Source of the DNA: Haliclona indistincta
Taxonomy: Eukaryota; Porifera; Demospongiae; Haplosclerida; Chalinidae
Direction of reading: 5' to 3'
Assembly (NCBI GenBank): GCA_964017065.1
Contig: OZ024791.1
Span: forward strand, 8,145,471 to 8,209,470
Length of the DNA: 64,000 nucleotides
Of the stretch, positions 20,454 through 31,503 are shown in pieces (position 1 is the first letter of the stretch; the number at the start of each line of letters is the position of its first letter). Under the pieces are notes generated by a model. That model was given only the letters and a program-made list of their open reading frames with translations. It ran no database searches and was not told where the DNA came from. A program made the translations under genes and the position numbers.

Positions 20454-21921
20454 ACTCATTGCTACTAACTAGCTAGTTATAGAGGTGTGTTTGATGTTAG
20501 TGAATCGATTGAGATGTGGTATTAGTGTTAGTATGAGTGAGCCCTATAGTGTTTCCTCACAATCAATTAGTTATCTTGTGCATATGCATCATTCTATAAA
20601 TGCCCTTATGTCCTAAATGTGTGATTTCGATTCGAGAACTTTGATATCATGTCAAGATCGTTTGCTGAGCTAGCTTTGATGAGTGGTGCACGAGAGTGAT
20701 AGCAGTACGATGGAGACATGGCAAAAATGAGTGAGCAAAGGTGCCATTGAAGCAAGACATGACATGGCTGCTCATGCAAGTGCTAAGCAGTGAGAGTATG
20801 AGCTACATGGTTATGTGACAGACCAGAGTGATAGATGTATTGTGAAGGAAGCGCAAGGTGGTATTTACCAATAAGAGATCTTAGTTACCTCAGTTTGTCT
20901 GGTGTCATTCTGCTTGCTGGTTAATTGATGCTTACTGCGCAAGCCTTCATACATCTCCTACTCTCATGTTTGGATGCACCTTCACCAGGAGCTCATAATG
21001 GTAGTGAGCTTGGTTAACAGACAGGAGTGTGACACTTCCACTAGGGTTCCAATGAAAAATCCACAGTCATAAATTCAGCGTGATTGTGTATCTGTGTGTA
21101 GTACCAAGTCCTTCTTTTTGCAGAAAAAATAGAAAAACTGGGCAGAGCTAGCCAATCATAAGTAAATTACTTTTTTTCAAACTGCACTCAGTATCAAAGC
21201 TTGTTTTTGTTGGTGAGAATGCACTTTATCATGCTGTCAAGATTTCCGATCCCTTCGATGTCACAGCGATCTTTATGTGTTGTTTCCAGACCATACATTG
21301 AAAATGAGCAGGCTCCTGAGATGCCGAGAAAATAGACTTTGTGCACCAGCGCCTTTGTATATTGAGCTGTAACAACCCTATTGCAGATTTAGCTAAGTGA
21401 GGTATCAATGTATCTGCACATAAAGTTCATACGCTTCTTTCTATCTGGCTCAGTAAAAAAAACATAAATATTTGAGCCAGATGGAATGAAGTGCAACCAG
21501 TGTGACGGCCCACAAACACAGATTCTACTCATTTCTCACTTTAGTCGAGTTAGCAGATTGTCTTGGGATAGCAGAAGCTACTGGTTACTTGTATATGTCA
21601 AGATCCAGCCAATACGAAACTGACATACACGTACTGTCAGCCATCACTAGTCTATCTTTAGAAACATGTCCATCATGTGTGGAGTTGTAATTTTTAATCA
21701 AATGCGTGGGAGTGTCACGCTCCTGCCTCTTTACTGCGCTCACTCTCAGTATTCTCTCCTGCCTTCACACACGTTAATAGGTTCTTCATTATGTCATAAG
21801 ATGGACAGTAGTATGTGATCCTCTTCATTTCAAGTAGACAAATATTCTACTGTGTGTATATCTTGTCCAGAGAGAAATAGCAGACAAAGTAGTGTTTTCC
21901 AAATACTGCAGAATTCAACCA

Positions 21922-21985
<64 letters not shown>

Positions 21986-22472
21986 CTCTGATATGTTTCT
22001 AAATCAGAAACAGTATAACTGTCTTCTTGTCATGGTTTATAAGCTTCATCATAGCAAAAACGTTACATAAACCGTCACAAGATTATAAATACATAGCAAT
22101 GAGCCTATACAATATAATAACTGTGTCTTCATTCTAACTATCATTGGTTTATTGATGGTTTCATTGTAAGGTGGTGTAACGATTAAATCTTTGGAAGCAA
22201 CTGAACAGTTCAGGAGAGCTCAGTGGTAAACATGTTTACGATAGTAACTCATGACAAACCAAACACTCGAGTAGTTCGTATCTTCCCACGTACTCTATTT
22301 CCGTGCCAGCGTTAGATGAGTGTTCACAAAGAACATTCTCCGTCACTATAGTTCAAACAGTGTACGTGTCCATCAGTCTTGTGGCGGCACTATGCAATCA
22401 GTCTTGTGGCGTCACTATATAAAGCAGTGAGTCTTTGACATTATTTGTCAGCAAAGTTACTGAATAGCAAGC
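20454..22472. other. Gene 6 3'UTR, downstream block, inverted-repeat module, class A promoter of gene 7
   Basis: Standard 3'UTR and block to about 20985. Inverted-repeat module with left arm about 20986-21045 and right arm about 21704-21760. (CA)n at 21925-21984. Class A promoter with palindrome near 22227 and TATA at 22416. The frame at 21502-21690 is an ACG-start version of the 18037 signal-like frame. Confidence 0.55.
21925..21984. repeat. (CA)n microsatellite
   Basis: About 29 CA units in the spacer before gene 7, at the position homologous to the tract at 19060. Confidence 0.95.
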
Positions 22473-23312
22473 ATGAAGCAAGGACAGTTGATCATTGCTG
22501 TGTTCCTGGTCTGTGCTATCATTCCTTTCTCTACCTGTGATAGACACACTCGTTCTGTCAATATTACGAGTACCTGTCTTCAAGACAACCATCCTGTTCA
22601 TCAGCTGATCAAAGGTCGTGATGGTCGTGATGGCTTGAATGGAAGGGATGGCCTACCAGGACCTTCAGGAGCCCCTGGGAGAAATGGACAAGATGGAACT
22701 AGAGGACAGAAAGGAGACAAGGGAGAGAGAGGAGAGGCAGGGATAGTAGGAGCACCAGGCCCTGTTAGTGGAGGAGCTACCTACACACGATGGGGGAGGA
22801 CATCGTGTCCTAACATAACAGGAACAAGCCTCGTATACAGTGGTAGAGCTGGTAAATCATGGTATAACCAACGAGGAGGAGGAGGCAACTATCAATGTCT
22901 ACCAAACAACCCAGACTATGGACAATACATTGCTGCAGTTCAAAACTATTCTCCTATTTTTGGAGTTGAGTATCAATCACAAGATGGTGGTCCTCTTTCT
23001 CGTCTATTTAACCACAATGTTCCATGTGCTGTCTGTCATGTCTCCACTAGAGCAGCTGTACTGATGATTCCAGCATGGCTTCACTGTCCTAGCCAGTGGA
23101 CACTGGAGTATACTGGATACCTAATGAGTGAATATAAGACTCACAACTCAGCAACATTCGAGTGTGTTGATAAAGATGCAGAGTCAGTTCCTGGTAGTGG
23201 GGCTAACACTGATGGCGGGGTGTTCCATCATGTTGAAGCAAGCTGTAATGGTCTACCATGTCCTCCTTACGTTGCTGAGAAGGAGCTCACCTGTGCTGTG
23301 TGCACTAAGTGA
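22473..23312 (+). CDS. Collagen-array gene 7, short-chain collagen C4-like protein
   Basis: Intact, 279 residues (long form), class A promoter. Windows: NIT (sequon), YN, Gly138, PDYGQYIAAVQNYS (Glu148 to Asp, Gly155 to Ala and Gly158 to Asn in a normally fixed frame), QSQDGGPLSRLFN at 168-180, SEYKTHNSATF and GANTDGGVFHH. The SQD-GGPLSRL core is shared with genes 16 and 20. Only 389 bp separate its stop from gene 8, the tightest spacing in the array; the usual downstream block is missing and a class C promoter begins almost at once. Confidence 0.92.
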   Translation: MKQGQLIIAVFLVCAIIPFSTCDRHTRSVNITSTCLQDNHPVHQLIKGRDGRDGLNGRDGLPGPSGAPGRNGQDGTRGQKGDKGERGEAGIVGAPGPVSGGATYTRWGRTSCPNITGTSLVYSGRAGKSWYNQRGGGGNYQCLPNNPDYGQYIAAVQNYSPIFGVEYQSQDGGPLSRLFNHNVPCAVCHVSTRAAVLMIPAWLHCPSQWTLEYTGYLMSEYKTHNSATFECVDKDAESVPGSGANTDGGVFHHVEASCNGLPCPPYVAEKELTCAVCTK

Positions 23313-23701
23313 ACTCATTGCTACTAACTAGCTAGCTGTGTTGTACAGTAGGGTGTGTATAGTCACTGTAGTTTATATTCAAATATACCTTACACCAAAG
23401 GTATCTTAGTTTACAATGTTACAAATTACTAGCAAGTGAGCCCATACCGTTTTTGTTTGATCGCTTGTAATTATATGGTTTACAACTGCGGCTCAGCTTT
23501 GTTTGGGAAATATTCAGTCATTGTGGCGCCATATTTTGTGTTATATTTGTGAAGTCGCAGAAGAATGTTTGAGTAAGCGTATCTTCCCACACACAAATCT
23601 CATCATCTTTAAGATTTCACTAAGAGTGCCGGCTGGTTATATAAGAGAGTTCGGTCAATACTGTTCATACTATTGTTAAGCTGCCATCAGCTGCAACAAG
23701 C
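23313..23701 (+). promoter_or_regulatory. Class C promoter of gene 8
   Basis: Upstream type shared by genes 8, 15, 22 and, inverted, the relic at 31330-31503. TATATAAG at 23638-23645 lies 64 bp before the ATG. GTATCTTCCCACACAC lies near 23579 and TGTGGCGCCATA near 23524. In each + strand instance it follows a collagen 3' end (gene 7 here, relics at 42211 and 62352), so 3' end plus class C promoter travel as one duplicated unit. Confidence 0.65.
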
Positions 23702-24544
23702 ATGAAGCAAGGACAGTTGATCATTGCTGTGTTCCTGGTCTGTGCTATCATTCCTTTCTCTACCTGTGATAGACACACTCGTTCTGTCAATATTACGAGT
23801 ACCTGTCTTCAAGACAACCATCCTGTTCATCAGCTGATCAAAGGTCGTGATGGTCGCGATGGCTTGAATGGAAGGGATGGTCTACCAGGACCTTCAGGAG
23901 CCCCTGGGAGAAATGGACGTGATGGAACTAGAGGACAAAAAGGAGACAAGGGAGAGAGAGGAGAGGCAGGGATAGTAGGAGCACCAGGTCCTGTTAGTGG
24001 AGGAACTACCTACACACGATGGGGGAGGACATCGTGTCCTAACATAACAGGAACAAGCCTCGTCTACAGTGGTAGAGCTGGTAAATCATGGTATAACCAA
24101 CGAGGAGGAGGAAGCAACTATCAATGTCTACCAAACAATCCAGAGTATGGACAATATGCTCCTGGAGTTCAAGGCAATTCTCCTATTTTTGGAGTAGAGT
24201 ATGAAGCAAGCAGTGGAGTTGGTCCTCTTTCTCGTCTATACCATCACAATGTTCCATGTGCTGTCTGTCATGTCTCCACTAGAGCAGCTGTACTGATGAT
24301 TCCAGCATGGCGTCACTGTCCTAGCCAATGGACACTGGAGTATACTGGATACCTAATGACTCAACGTAGGGATTTGAACGCAGCTACATTCGAGTGTGTT
24401 GATAAAGATGCAGAGTCAGTTTCTGGTAGCAGTGCTGATACTAATGGAGGGTTGTTCTACCATGTTGAAGCAAGCTGTAATGGTCTACCATGTCCTCCGT
24501 ACGTTGCTGAGAAGGAGCTCACCTGTGCTGTGTGCACTAAGTGA
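23702..24544 (+). CDS. Collagen-array gene 8, longest variable window
   Basis: Intact, 280 residues. It has the longest main window, EASSGVGPLSRLYH (14 residues at 168-181, one more than the long form), and a unique TQRRDLNAATF window. Other windows: NIT (sequon), YN, Ser138, AP/N/P, SADTNGGL. GGTTYT replaces GGATYT, and SVSGS replaces SVPGS. The promoter is class C. Collagen triplets and cysteines complete. Confidence 0.92.
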   Translation: MKQGQLIIAVFLVCAIIPFSTCDRHTRSVNITSTCLQDNHPVHQLIKGRDGRDGLNGRDGLPGPSGAPGRNGRDGTRGQKGDKGERGEAGIVGAPGPVSGGTTYTRWGRTSCPNITGTSLVYSGRAGKSWYNQRGGGSNYQCLPNNPEYGQYAPGVQGNSPIFGVEYEASSGVGPLSRLYHHNVPCAVCHVSTRAAVLMIPAWRHCPSQWTLEYTGYLMTQRRDLNAATFECVDKDAESVSGSSADTNGGLFYHVEASCNGLPCPPYVAEKELTCAVCTK

Positions 24545-25483
24545 ACTCATTGCTACTAACTAGCTAGTTATAGAGGTGTGTTTGATGTTAGTGAATCGAT
24601 TGAGATGTGGTATTAGTGTTAGTTTGAGTGAGCCCTATAGTGTTTCCTCACAATCAATTAGTTATCTTGTGCATATGCATCATTCTATAAATGCCCTTAT
24701 GTCCTAAATGTGTGATTTCGATTTGAGAACTTTGATATCACGTCAAGATCATTTGCTGAGCTAGCTTTGATGAGTGGTGCACGAGAGTGATAGCAGTACA
24801 ATGGAGACAAGGCAATAATGACTGAACAAAGGTGCCATTGAAGCAAGACACGACATGGCTGCTCATGCAAATGCTAAGCAGTGAGAGTATGAGCTACATG
24901 GTTATGTGACAGACAAGAGTGATAGATGTATTGTGAAGGAAGCACAAGGTGATATTTACCAATAAGAGATCTTAGTTACCTCAGTTTGTCTTTCTGCTTG
25001 CTCATTAATTTATGCTTACTGCACAAGCTTTCATACATCTCCTACTCTCATGCTAGGATGCACCTTCACCAGGAGCGCATAATGGTAGTGAGCGTGGTAA
25101 AGAGACAGGAGCGTGTCACTTCCACTAGAGATCCAATGAAAAATTCTAAAGTCGCTGGTTTATTGATGGTTTCATTGTAAGGTGGTGTAACGATTAAATC
25201 TTTGGGAGCAACTGAACAGTTCAGGAGAGCTCAGTGGTAAACATGTTTACGATAGTAACTCATGACAAACCAAACACACGAGTAGTTCGTATCTTCCCAC
25301 GTACTCTATTTCCGTGCCAGCGTTAGATGAGTGTTCACAAAGAACATTCTCCGTCACTATAGTTCAAACAGTGTATGTGTCCATCAGTCTTGCGGTGTCA
25401 CTATGCAATCAGTCTTGTGGCGTCACTATATAAAGCAGTGAGTCTTTGACATTATTTGTCAGCAAAGTTACTGAATAGCAAGC
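24545..25483. other. Gene 8 3'UTR, downstream block and class A promoter of gene 9
   Basis: Standard 3'UTR and block to about 25085, then only the left arm of the inverted-repeat module (about 25073-25135) joined directly to a class A promoter at about 25155. The rest of the module is absent, as also before gene 18. Palindrome near 25238, TATA at 25427. Confidence 0.55.
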
Positions 25484-26323
25484 ATGAAGCAAGGACAGTT
25501 GATCATTGCTGTGTTCCTGGTCTGTGCTATCATTCCTTTCTCTACCTGTGATAGACACACTCGTTCTGTCAATATTACGAGTACCTGTCTTCAAGACAAC
25601 CATCCTGTTCATCAGCTGATCAAAGGTCGTGATGGTCGCGATGGCTTGAATGGAAGGGATGGTCTACCAGGACCTTCAGGAGCCCCTGGGAGAAATGTAC
25701 GTGATGGAACTAGAGGACAGAAAGGAGACAAGGGAGAGAGAGGAGAGGCAGGGATAGTAGGAGCACCAGGTCCTGTTAGTGGAGGAGCTACCTACACACG
25801 ATGGGGGAGGACATCGTGTCCTAGCATAACAGGAACAAGCCTCGTCTGCAGTGGTAGAGCTGGTAAATCATGGTATGACCAACGAGGAGGAGGAAGCAAC
25901 TATCAATGTCTACCAAACAACCCAGAGTATGGACAATATAGACCTGGAGTTCAGGGCCGTTCTCTTATTTTTGGAGTTGAGTATCAAACATACACTGGTG
26001 GTCCTCTTTCCCGTCTATATGATCACAATGTTCCATGTGCTGTCTGTCATGTCTCCACTAGAGCAGCTGTACTGATGATTCCAGCATGGCTTCACTGTCC
26101 TAGCCAGTGGACACTGGAGTATACTGGATACCTAATGACTGAACATCATACTCACAACACAGCAACATACGAGTGTGTTGATAAAGATGCAGAGTCAGTT
26201 CCTGGTAGCAGTGCTGATGCTCATGGAGGGACGTTCTATCATGTTGAAGCAAGCTGTAATGGTCTACCATGTCCTCCTTATGTTGCTGAGAAGGAGCTCA
26301 CCTGTGCTGTGTGCACTAAGTGA
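25484..26323 (+). CDS. Collagen-array gene 9, with a glycine interruption
   Basis: Intact, 279 residues, class A promoter. Gly72 of the triplet run is Val (GRN-VRD-GTR), which would kink the triple helix. In the C-terminal domain Tyr122 is Cys (SLVCSG), giving eleven cysteines. Windows: SIT (no sequon), YD, Ser138, RP/R/L, QTYTGGPLSRLYD, TEHHTHNTATY and SADAHGGT. RPG at 153 is shared with gene 15, and the TYTGGPLSR core with gene 17. The two damaging-looking changes may mark early decay despite the open frame. Confidence 0.9.
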   Translation: MKQGQLIIAVFLVCAIIPFSTCDRHTRSVNITSTCLQDNHPVHQLIKGRDGRDGLNGRDGLPGPSGAPGRNVRDGTRGQKGDKGERGEAGIVGAPGPVSGGATYTRWGRTSCPSITGTSLVCSGRAGKSWYDQRGGGSNYQCLPNNPEYGQYRPGVQGRSLIFGVEYQTYTGGPLSRLYDHNVPCAVCHVSTRAAVLMIPAWLHCPSQWTLEYTGYLMTEHHTHNTATYECVDKDAESVPGSSADAHGGTFYHVEASCNGLPCPPYVAEKELTCAVCTK

Positions 26324-27419
26324 ACTCATTGCTACTAACTAGCTAGTTATAGAGATGTGTTTGATGTTAGTGAATCGATTGAGATGTGGTATTAGTGTTA
26401 GTTTGAGTGAGCCCTATAGTGTTTCCTCACAATCAATTAGTTATCTTGTGCATATGCATCTTTCTATAAATGTCCTTATGTCCTAAATGTGTGATTTCGA
26501 TTAGAGAACTTTGATATCATGTCAAGATCGTTTGCTGAGCTAGCTTTGATGAGTGGTGCACGAGAGTGATAGCAGTACGATGGAGACAAGGCAAAAATGA
26601 GTGAACAAAGGTGCCATTGAAGCAAGACACGACATAGCTGCTCATGCAAGTGCTCAGCAGTGAGAGTATGAGCTACATGGTTATGTGACAGGCCAGAGTG
26701 ATAGATGTATTGTGAAGGAAGAGCAAGGTGATATTTACCAATAAGAGATCTTAGTTACCTCAGTTTGTCTTGTGTCATTCTGCTTGCTGGTTAATTTATG
26801 CTTACTGTGCAAGCTTTCATACATCTCCTACTCTCATGCTAGGATGCACCTTCACCAGGAGCGCATAATGGTAGTGAGCGTGGTAAAGAGACATGAGCGT
26901 GACACTTCCACTAGCGTTCCAATGAAAAATCTACAGTCATAATTCAGTGTATGTGTGTAGAGTGGTTAAGGTGGTAGGTTCATTGGTTAATTTATGCAAG
27001 CTTTCATTTCTTATCCATTGCAAGACAGTGTTCTTGTTGAGTTCTGTATTAAACTTGTTTTCAGCAGCAAATGATAACTTGAGTCCTCTCACTTATTATG
27101 TTTTCAGCATTAGTTCATTAGGAACATTATTGTGTACATGCTCATTAGCCCTTGAATGATGGTTTGACCATACACAAGGAGAATGAAACTATCAATGTCC
27201 TCCAAAATATAGTTATACTCTTGTTTGATTATGTACTCCTGGACCAACACAGAGTATGTTGTGTTCAAGGTAATTGGAAAATGAATCATGATGGCGCTGG
27301 TCCTTTCTACTATTCACAATCTCAGTTTTGAGGGGAAATATCTTTTTTTTATCTAATAAAAAATTGCATCTATCGAAATACACTTCATTCAAACTTCCTA
27401 ATGGCTTTAGTAGCAGCTA
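26324..27419. other. Gene 9 3'UTR, downstream block and A' spacer
   Basis: Standard 3'UTR and block to about 26945. Then comes the A'-type spacer, including the uninterrupted TGGTTTGACCA (27159-27169) that is the empty site for the 13434 foldback element, and the segment 27167-27333 resembling decayed collagen coding sequence. No gene seen. Confidence 0.5.
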
Positions 27420-27690
27420 CAGGCCCGGCGCACCCAACAGGGCAGACCCGGCACGTGCCGGAACAATAATTTTGGGCCACGATTATACAAAAGCACTTTC
27501 CTTACGTTGCCACAAGCTAAACTGTGGCCATAGTCGCTCTACGAGTCAGTATAAGCTTGTTTCGTAGTCTGAGACTCTCGTCACACGTGACCAAAACATT
27601 GAACAAATTGCAAAGGGGCGGAGTCATACGCAATATATATGAATATTAATGAGCTGCCAGTCCAATGAAAATTTGCTTCCGCCGGGCCTG
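27420..27690. mobile_element. Short terminal-inverted-repeat element
   Basis: A 271-bp insertion with perfect 11-bp ends CAGGCCCGGCG / CGCCGGGCCTG, flanked by AGCTA on both sides (27415-27419 and 27691-27695). The paralogous spacer of gene 5 near 16024 reads AGCAGCTAGATAG without it. No coding capacity. The 5-bp duplication does not assign a superfamily. Confidence 0.8.
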
Positions 27691-27951
27691 AGCTAGATAG
27701 ATATTTTGATTAAAATCTTCTGAAGCTTCGCAGTAAACATGTTTACATGCAGAAGTTCGATGATCCGCGTGCTCTATTTCCGTATCAGCGTTAGATGAGT
27801 GTTCACAAAGAACATTCTCCGTCACTATAGTTCAAACAGTGTACATGTCCATCAGTCTTGTGGCGTCACTATGCAATCAGTCTTGTGGCGTCACTATATA
27901 AAGCAGTGAGTCTTTGACATTATTTGTCAGCAAAGTTACTGAATAGCAAGC
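27691..27951 (+). promoter_or_regulatory. A' promoter of gene 10
   Basis: Class A proximal elements (duplicated 22-bp box, TATATAAA at 27895) with the A' distal part (GTAAACATGTTTACATGC near 27734). Confidence 0.55.
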
Positions 27952-28803
27952 ATGAAGCAAGGACAGTTGATCATTGCTGTGTTCCTGGTCTGTGCTATCA
28001 TTCCTTTCTCTACCTGTGATAGACACACTCGTTCTGTCAATATTACGAGTACCTGTCATCGACACAAGCATCCAAGGAGATCAAAGGTTAATCAATGGAT
28101 CAAAGGTTGCAATGGTCGTGATGGTCGCGATGGCTTGAATGGAAGGGATGGTCTACCAGGACCTTCAGGAGCCCCTGGGAAAAATGGACAAGATGGAACT
28201 AGAGGACAGAAAGGAGACAAGGGAGAGAAAGGAGAGGCAGGGATAGTAGGAGCACCAGGTCCTGTTAGTGGAGGAGCTACCTACACACGATGGGGGAGGA
28301 CATCGTGTCCTAACATATCAGGAACAAGCCTCGTCTACAGTGGTAGAGCTGGTAAATCATGGTTTGATCAACGAGGAGGAGGATGCAACTATCAATGTCT
28401 ACCAGACAACCCAGAGTATGGACAATACGTTGCTGGAGTTCAAGGTTATTCTACTATATTTGGAGTAGAGTATCAAAGTCCAGTTCAATCTGCTCTTCAC
28501 GATCACAATGTTCCATGTGCTGTCTGTCATGTCTCCACTAGAGCAGCTGTACTGATGATTCCAGCATGGCTTCACTGTCCTAGCCAGTGGACACTAGAGT
28601 ATACTGGATACCTAATGACTGAACGTAGTATTCACAATTCAGCAACATTCGAGTGTGTTGATAAAGATGCAGAGTCAGTTCCTGGTAGCAGTGCTGATAC
28701 TAATGGTGGGACGTTCTTCAATGTTGAAGCAAGCTGTAATGGTCTACCATGTCCTCCTTACGTTGCTGAGAAGGAGCTCACCTGTGCTGTGTGCACTAAG
28801 TGA
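27952..28803 (+). CDS. Collagen-array gene 10, basic-linker variant
   Basis: Intact, 283 residues. It has the [17 protein letters not shown] linker with the extra GCN triplet and cysteine, and keeps GDK, so it has 18 triplets. GEK replaces GER in the collagen stretch. Windows: NIS (sequon), FD, position 138 equivalent is Cys (GGGCNYQC, an eleventh C-terminal cysteine next to the conserved one), LPDNPEY for [32 protein letters not shown] and [11 protein letters not shown]. The promoter is A'. Confidence 0.92.
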   Translation: MKQGQLIIAVFLVCAIIPFSTCDRHTRSVNITSTCHRHKHPRRSKVNQWIKGCNGRDGRDGLNGRDGLPGPSGAPGKNGQDGTRGQKGDKGEKGEAGIVGAPGPVSGGATYTRWGRTSCPNISGTSLVYSGRAGKSWFDQRGGGCNYQCLPDNPEYGQYVAGVQGYSTIFGVEYQSPVQSALHDHNVPCAVCHVSTRAAVLMIPAWLHCPSQWTLEYTGYLMTERSIHNSATFECVDKDAESVPGSSADTNGGTFFNVEASCNGLPCPPYVAEKELTCAVCTK

Positions 28804-30161
28804 ACTCACTGTTGCTACTAACTAGCTAGTTATAGAGGTGTGTTTGATGTTAGTGAATCGATTGAGATGTGGTATTAGTGTTAGTTTGAGTGAGCCCTAT
28901 AGTGTTTCCTCACAATCAATTAGTTATCTTGTGCATCATTCTATAAATGTCCTTATGTCCTAAATGTGTGATTTCGATTAGAAAATTTTGATATCATGTC
29001 AAGATCGTTTGCTGAGCTAGCTTTGATGAGTGGTGCACGAGAGTGATAGCAGTATGATGGAGACAAGTCAAAAATGAGTGAACAAAGGTGCCATTGAAAC
29101 AAGACACGACATGGCTGCTCATGCAAGTGCTAAGCAGTGAGAGTATGAGCTACATGGTTATATGACAGACCAGAGTGATAGATGTATTGTGAAGGAAGCG
29201 CAAGGTGATATTTACCAATAAGAGATCTTACTCAGTTTGTCTGCTGTCATTCTGCTTGCTGGTTAATTGATGCTTACTGTGCAATCTTTCATACATCTCC
29301 TACTCTCATGCTTGTATTCACCTTCACCAGGAGCGCATAATGGTAGTGAGCGTGGTAAAGAGACAGGAGCGTGACACTTCCACTAGGGTTCCAATGAAAA
29401 AATCTATAGTCATAAATTCAGCGGGATTGTGTATCTGTGCGTAGAGTGGTTTAAGGTGGCAGGTTAATTGGTTAATTTATGCTTACTGTGCAAGCTTTCA
29501 TTTCTTATCCATTACAAGACAGTGTTCTTGTTGAGTTCTGTATTAAACTTGTTTTCAGCAGCAAATGATAACTTGAGTCCTCTCACTTATTATGTTTTCA
29601 GCATTAGTTCATTAGGAACATTATTGTGTACATGCTCATTAGCCCTTGAATGATGGTTTGACCATACACAAAGAGAATGAAACTATCAATGTCCTCCAAA
29701 ATATAGTTATACTCTTGTTTGATTATGTACTCCTGAACCAACACAGAGTATGTTGTGTTCAAGGTAATCGGAAAATGAATCATGATGGCGCTGGTCCTTT
29801 CTACTATTCACAATCTCAGTTTTGAGGGGAAATATCTTTTTTTTTATCTAATAACAAATTTACATCTATCGAAATACACTTCATTCAAACTTCCTAATGG
29901 CTTTAGTAGCAGATAGATAGTTATTTTGATTAAAATATTCTGAAGCTTCGCTGTAAACATGTTTACATGCAGAAGTTCAATGATCCATGTACTCTATTTC
30001 CGTGCCAGCGTTAGATGAGTGTTCACAGAGAACATTCTCCGTCACTATAGTTCAAACAGTGTATGTGTCCATCAGTCTTGTGGCGTCACTATGCAATCAG
30101 TCTTGTGGCGTCACTATATAAAGCAATGAGTATTTGTCAGCAAAGTTACTGAATAGCAAGC
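28804..30161. other. Gene 10 3'UTR, downstream block and A' promoter of gene 11
   Basis: Standard 3'UTR and block to about 29440, then the A' spacer: empty foldback site TGGTTTGACCA at 29653-29663 and collagen-like relic about 29661-29829. Palindrome GTAAACATGTTTACATGC lies near 29955. TATATAAA at 30115 is 47 bp before the ATG, because a 10-bp piece of the 5'UTR is missing. Confidence 0.55.
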
Positions 30162-31013
30162 ATGAAGCAAGGACAGTTGATCATTGGTGTGTTCCTGGTC
30201 TGTGCTATCATTCCTTTCTCTACCTGTGATAGACACACTCGTTCTGTCAATATTACGAGTACCTGTCATCGACACAAGCATCCAAGGAGATCAAAGGTTA
30301 ATCAATGGATCAAAGGTTGCAATGGCCGTGATGGTCGCGATGGCTTGAATGGAAGGGATGGTCTACCAGGACCTTCAGGAGCCCCTGGGAAAAATGGACA
30401 AGATGGAGCTAGAGGACAGAAAGGAGACAAGGGAGAGAGAGGAGAGGCAGGGATAGTAGGAGCACCAGGTCCTGTTAGTGGAGGAGCTACCTACACACGA
30501 TGGGGGAGGACATCGTGTCCTAACATAGCAGGAACAAGCCTCGTCTACAGTGGTAGAGCTGGTAAATCATGGCAAAACCAACGAGGAGGAGGAGGCAACT
30601 ATCAATGTCTACCAAACAACCCAGAGTATGGACAATACATTGCTGGAGTTCAAGGTTATTCTCTTATTTTTGGAGTAGAATATGAAAGACCAGTTCAATC
30701 TGCTCTTTACGAACACAATGTTCCATGTGCTGTCTGTCATGTCTCCACTAGAGCAGCTGTACTGATGATTCCAGCATGGCGTCACTGTCCTAGCCAGTGG
30801 ACACTGGAGTATACTGGATACCTAATGAGTGAAGCTCATGTTCACAACACAGCAACATACGAGTGTGTTGATAAAGATGCAGAATCAGTTCCTGGTAGTG
30901 GTGCTAACACTAATGGAGGGTTGTTCTACCATGTTGAAGCAAGTTGTAATGGTCTACCATGTCCTCCTTACGTTGCTGAGAAGGAGCTCACCTGTGTTGT
31001 GTGCACTAAGTGA
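30162..31013 (+). CDS. Collagen-array gene 11, basic-linker variant
   Basis: Intact, 283 residues, the third member of the [10 protein letters not shown] linker subgroup (GCN, 18 triplets). The A' promoter has a shortened TATA-to-ATG distance. Windows: NIA (no sequon), QN after Trp130 (only copy with Gln), Gly, IA/Y/L, ERPVQSALYE (near gene 19), SEAHVHNTATY and GANTNGGL; LTCVVC replaces LTCAVC at the C-terminus. After the stop the conserved 3'UTR ends within about 20 bp at unrelated sequence, so its 3'-end signals probably differ. Confidence 0.92.
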   Translation: MKQGQLIIGVFLVCAIIPFSTCDRHTRSVNITSTCHRHKHPRRSKVNQWIKGCNGRDGRDGLNGRDGLPGPSGAPGKNGQDGARGQKGDKGERGEAGIVGAPGPVSGGATYTRWGRTSCPNIAGTSLVYSGRAGKSWQNQRGGGGNYQCLPNNPEYGQYIAGVQGYSLIFGVEYERPVQSALYEHNVPCAVCHVSTRAAVLMIPAWRHCPSQWTLEYTGYLMSEAHVHNTATYECVDKDAESVPGSGANTNGGLFYHVEASCNGLPCPPYVAEKELTCVVCTK

Positions 31014-31329
31014 ACTCATTGCTACTAACTAGCTATCCAGTGTGTATGTGCGTGCGTCTGTGTGTTTTTCACTTGTAGTCATTGTTTGAACTTTTATTCG
31101 AAGTGATCAGCTTTTATTTAAGTGCTACGACATTGTCATTTTACGCCTAATTTTGGTCTTCATTTAGCCCTGGTGACAGATAAAAAAACCTGGTGGTGTC
31201 AATGTGAGCAAACAGCACAGTTTAGACCATATTCTATGCATTTCCGGGCATTCTGAAGCCCTAAAAATGCCAAAAGCGGCTAGGGGCTCCGCCCCTTCGA
31301 ACCCGGGGTTAAAGAGGGGACACCCCCCT
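31014..31329. other. Unclassified insert after gene 11
   Basis: Sequence not found elsewhere in the window. It contains a GGCTAGGGGCTCCGCCCC-type GC-rich stretch near 31278 common in dispersed repeats, and TTTATTCGAA near 31094 reminiscent of the start of the class C region. No gene seen. Confidence 0.35.
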
Positions 31330-31503
31330 TTAAAAATTTCTTGTTCTATATATTATAAGACCTTTGATCAGCTGGTGAACAGGATGGTTGTCTTGAAGAC
31401 AGGTACTCGTAATATTGACAGAACAAGTGTGTCTATCACAGGTAGAGAAAGGAATGATAGCACAGACCAGGAACACAGCAATGATCAACTGCCCTTGCTT
31501 CAT
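31330..31503 (-). pseudogene. Inverted collagen-array relic (5' end only)
   Basis: Minus-strand fragment of an array gene. ATG at 31501-31503, signal peptide and linker through HQLIKG, then non-homologous residues and a stop at 31330-31332, giving a 57-codon frame. Arg27 is Cys by a CpG transition. Its class C promoter is intact in inverted orientation to about 31790, including TATATAAG near 31560. It is the only minus-strand member of the array. It could be transcribed towards gene 11. Confidence 0.8.
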
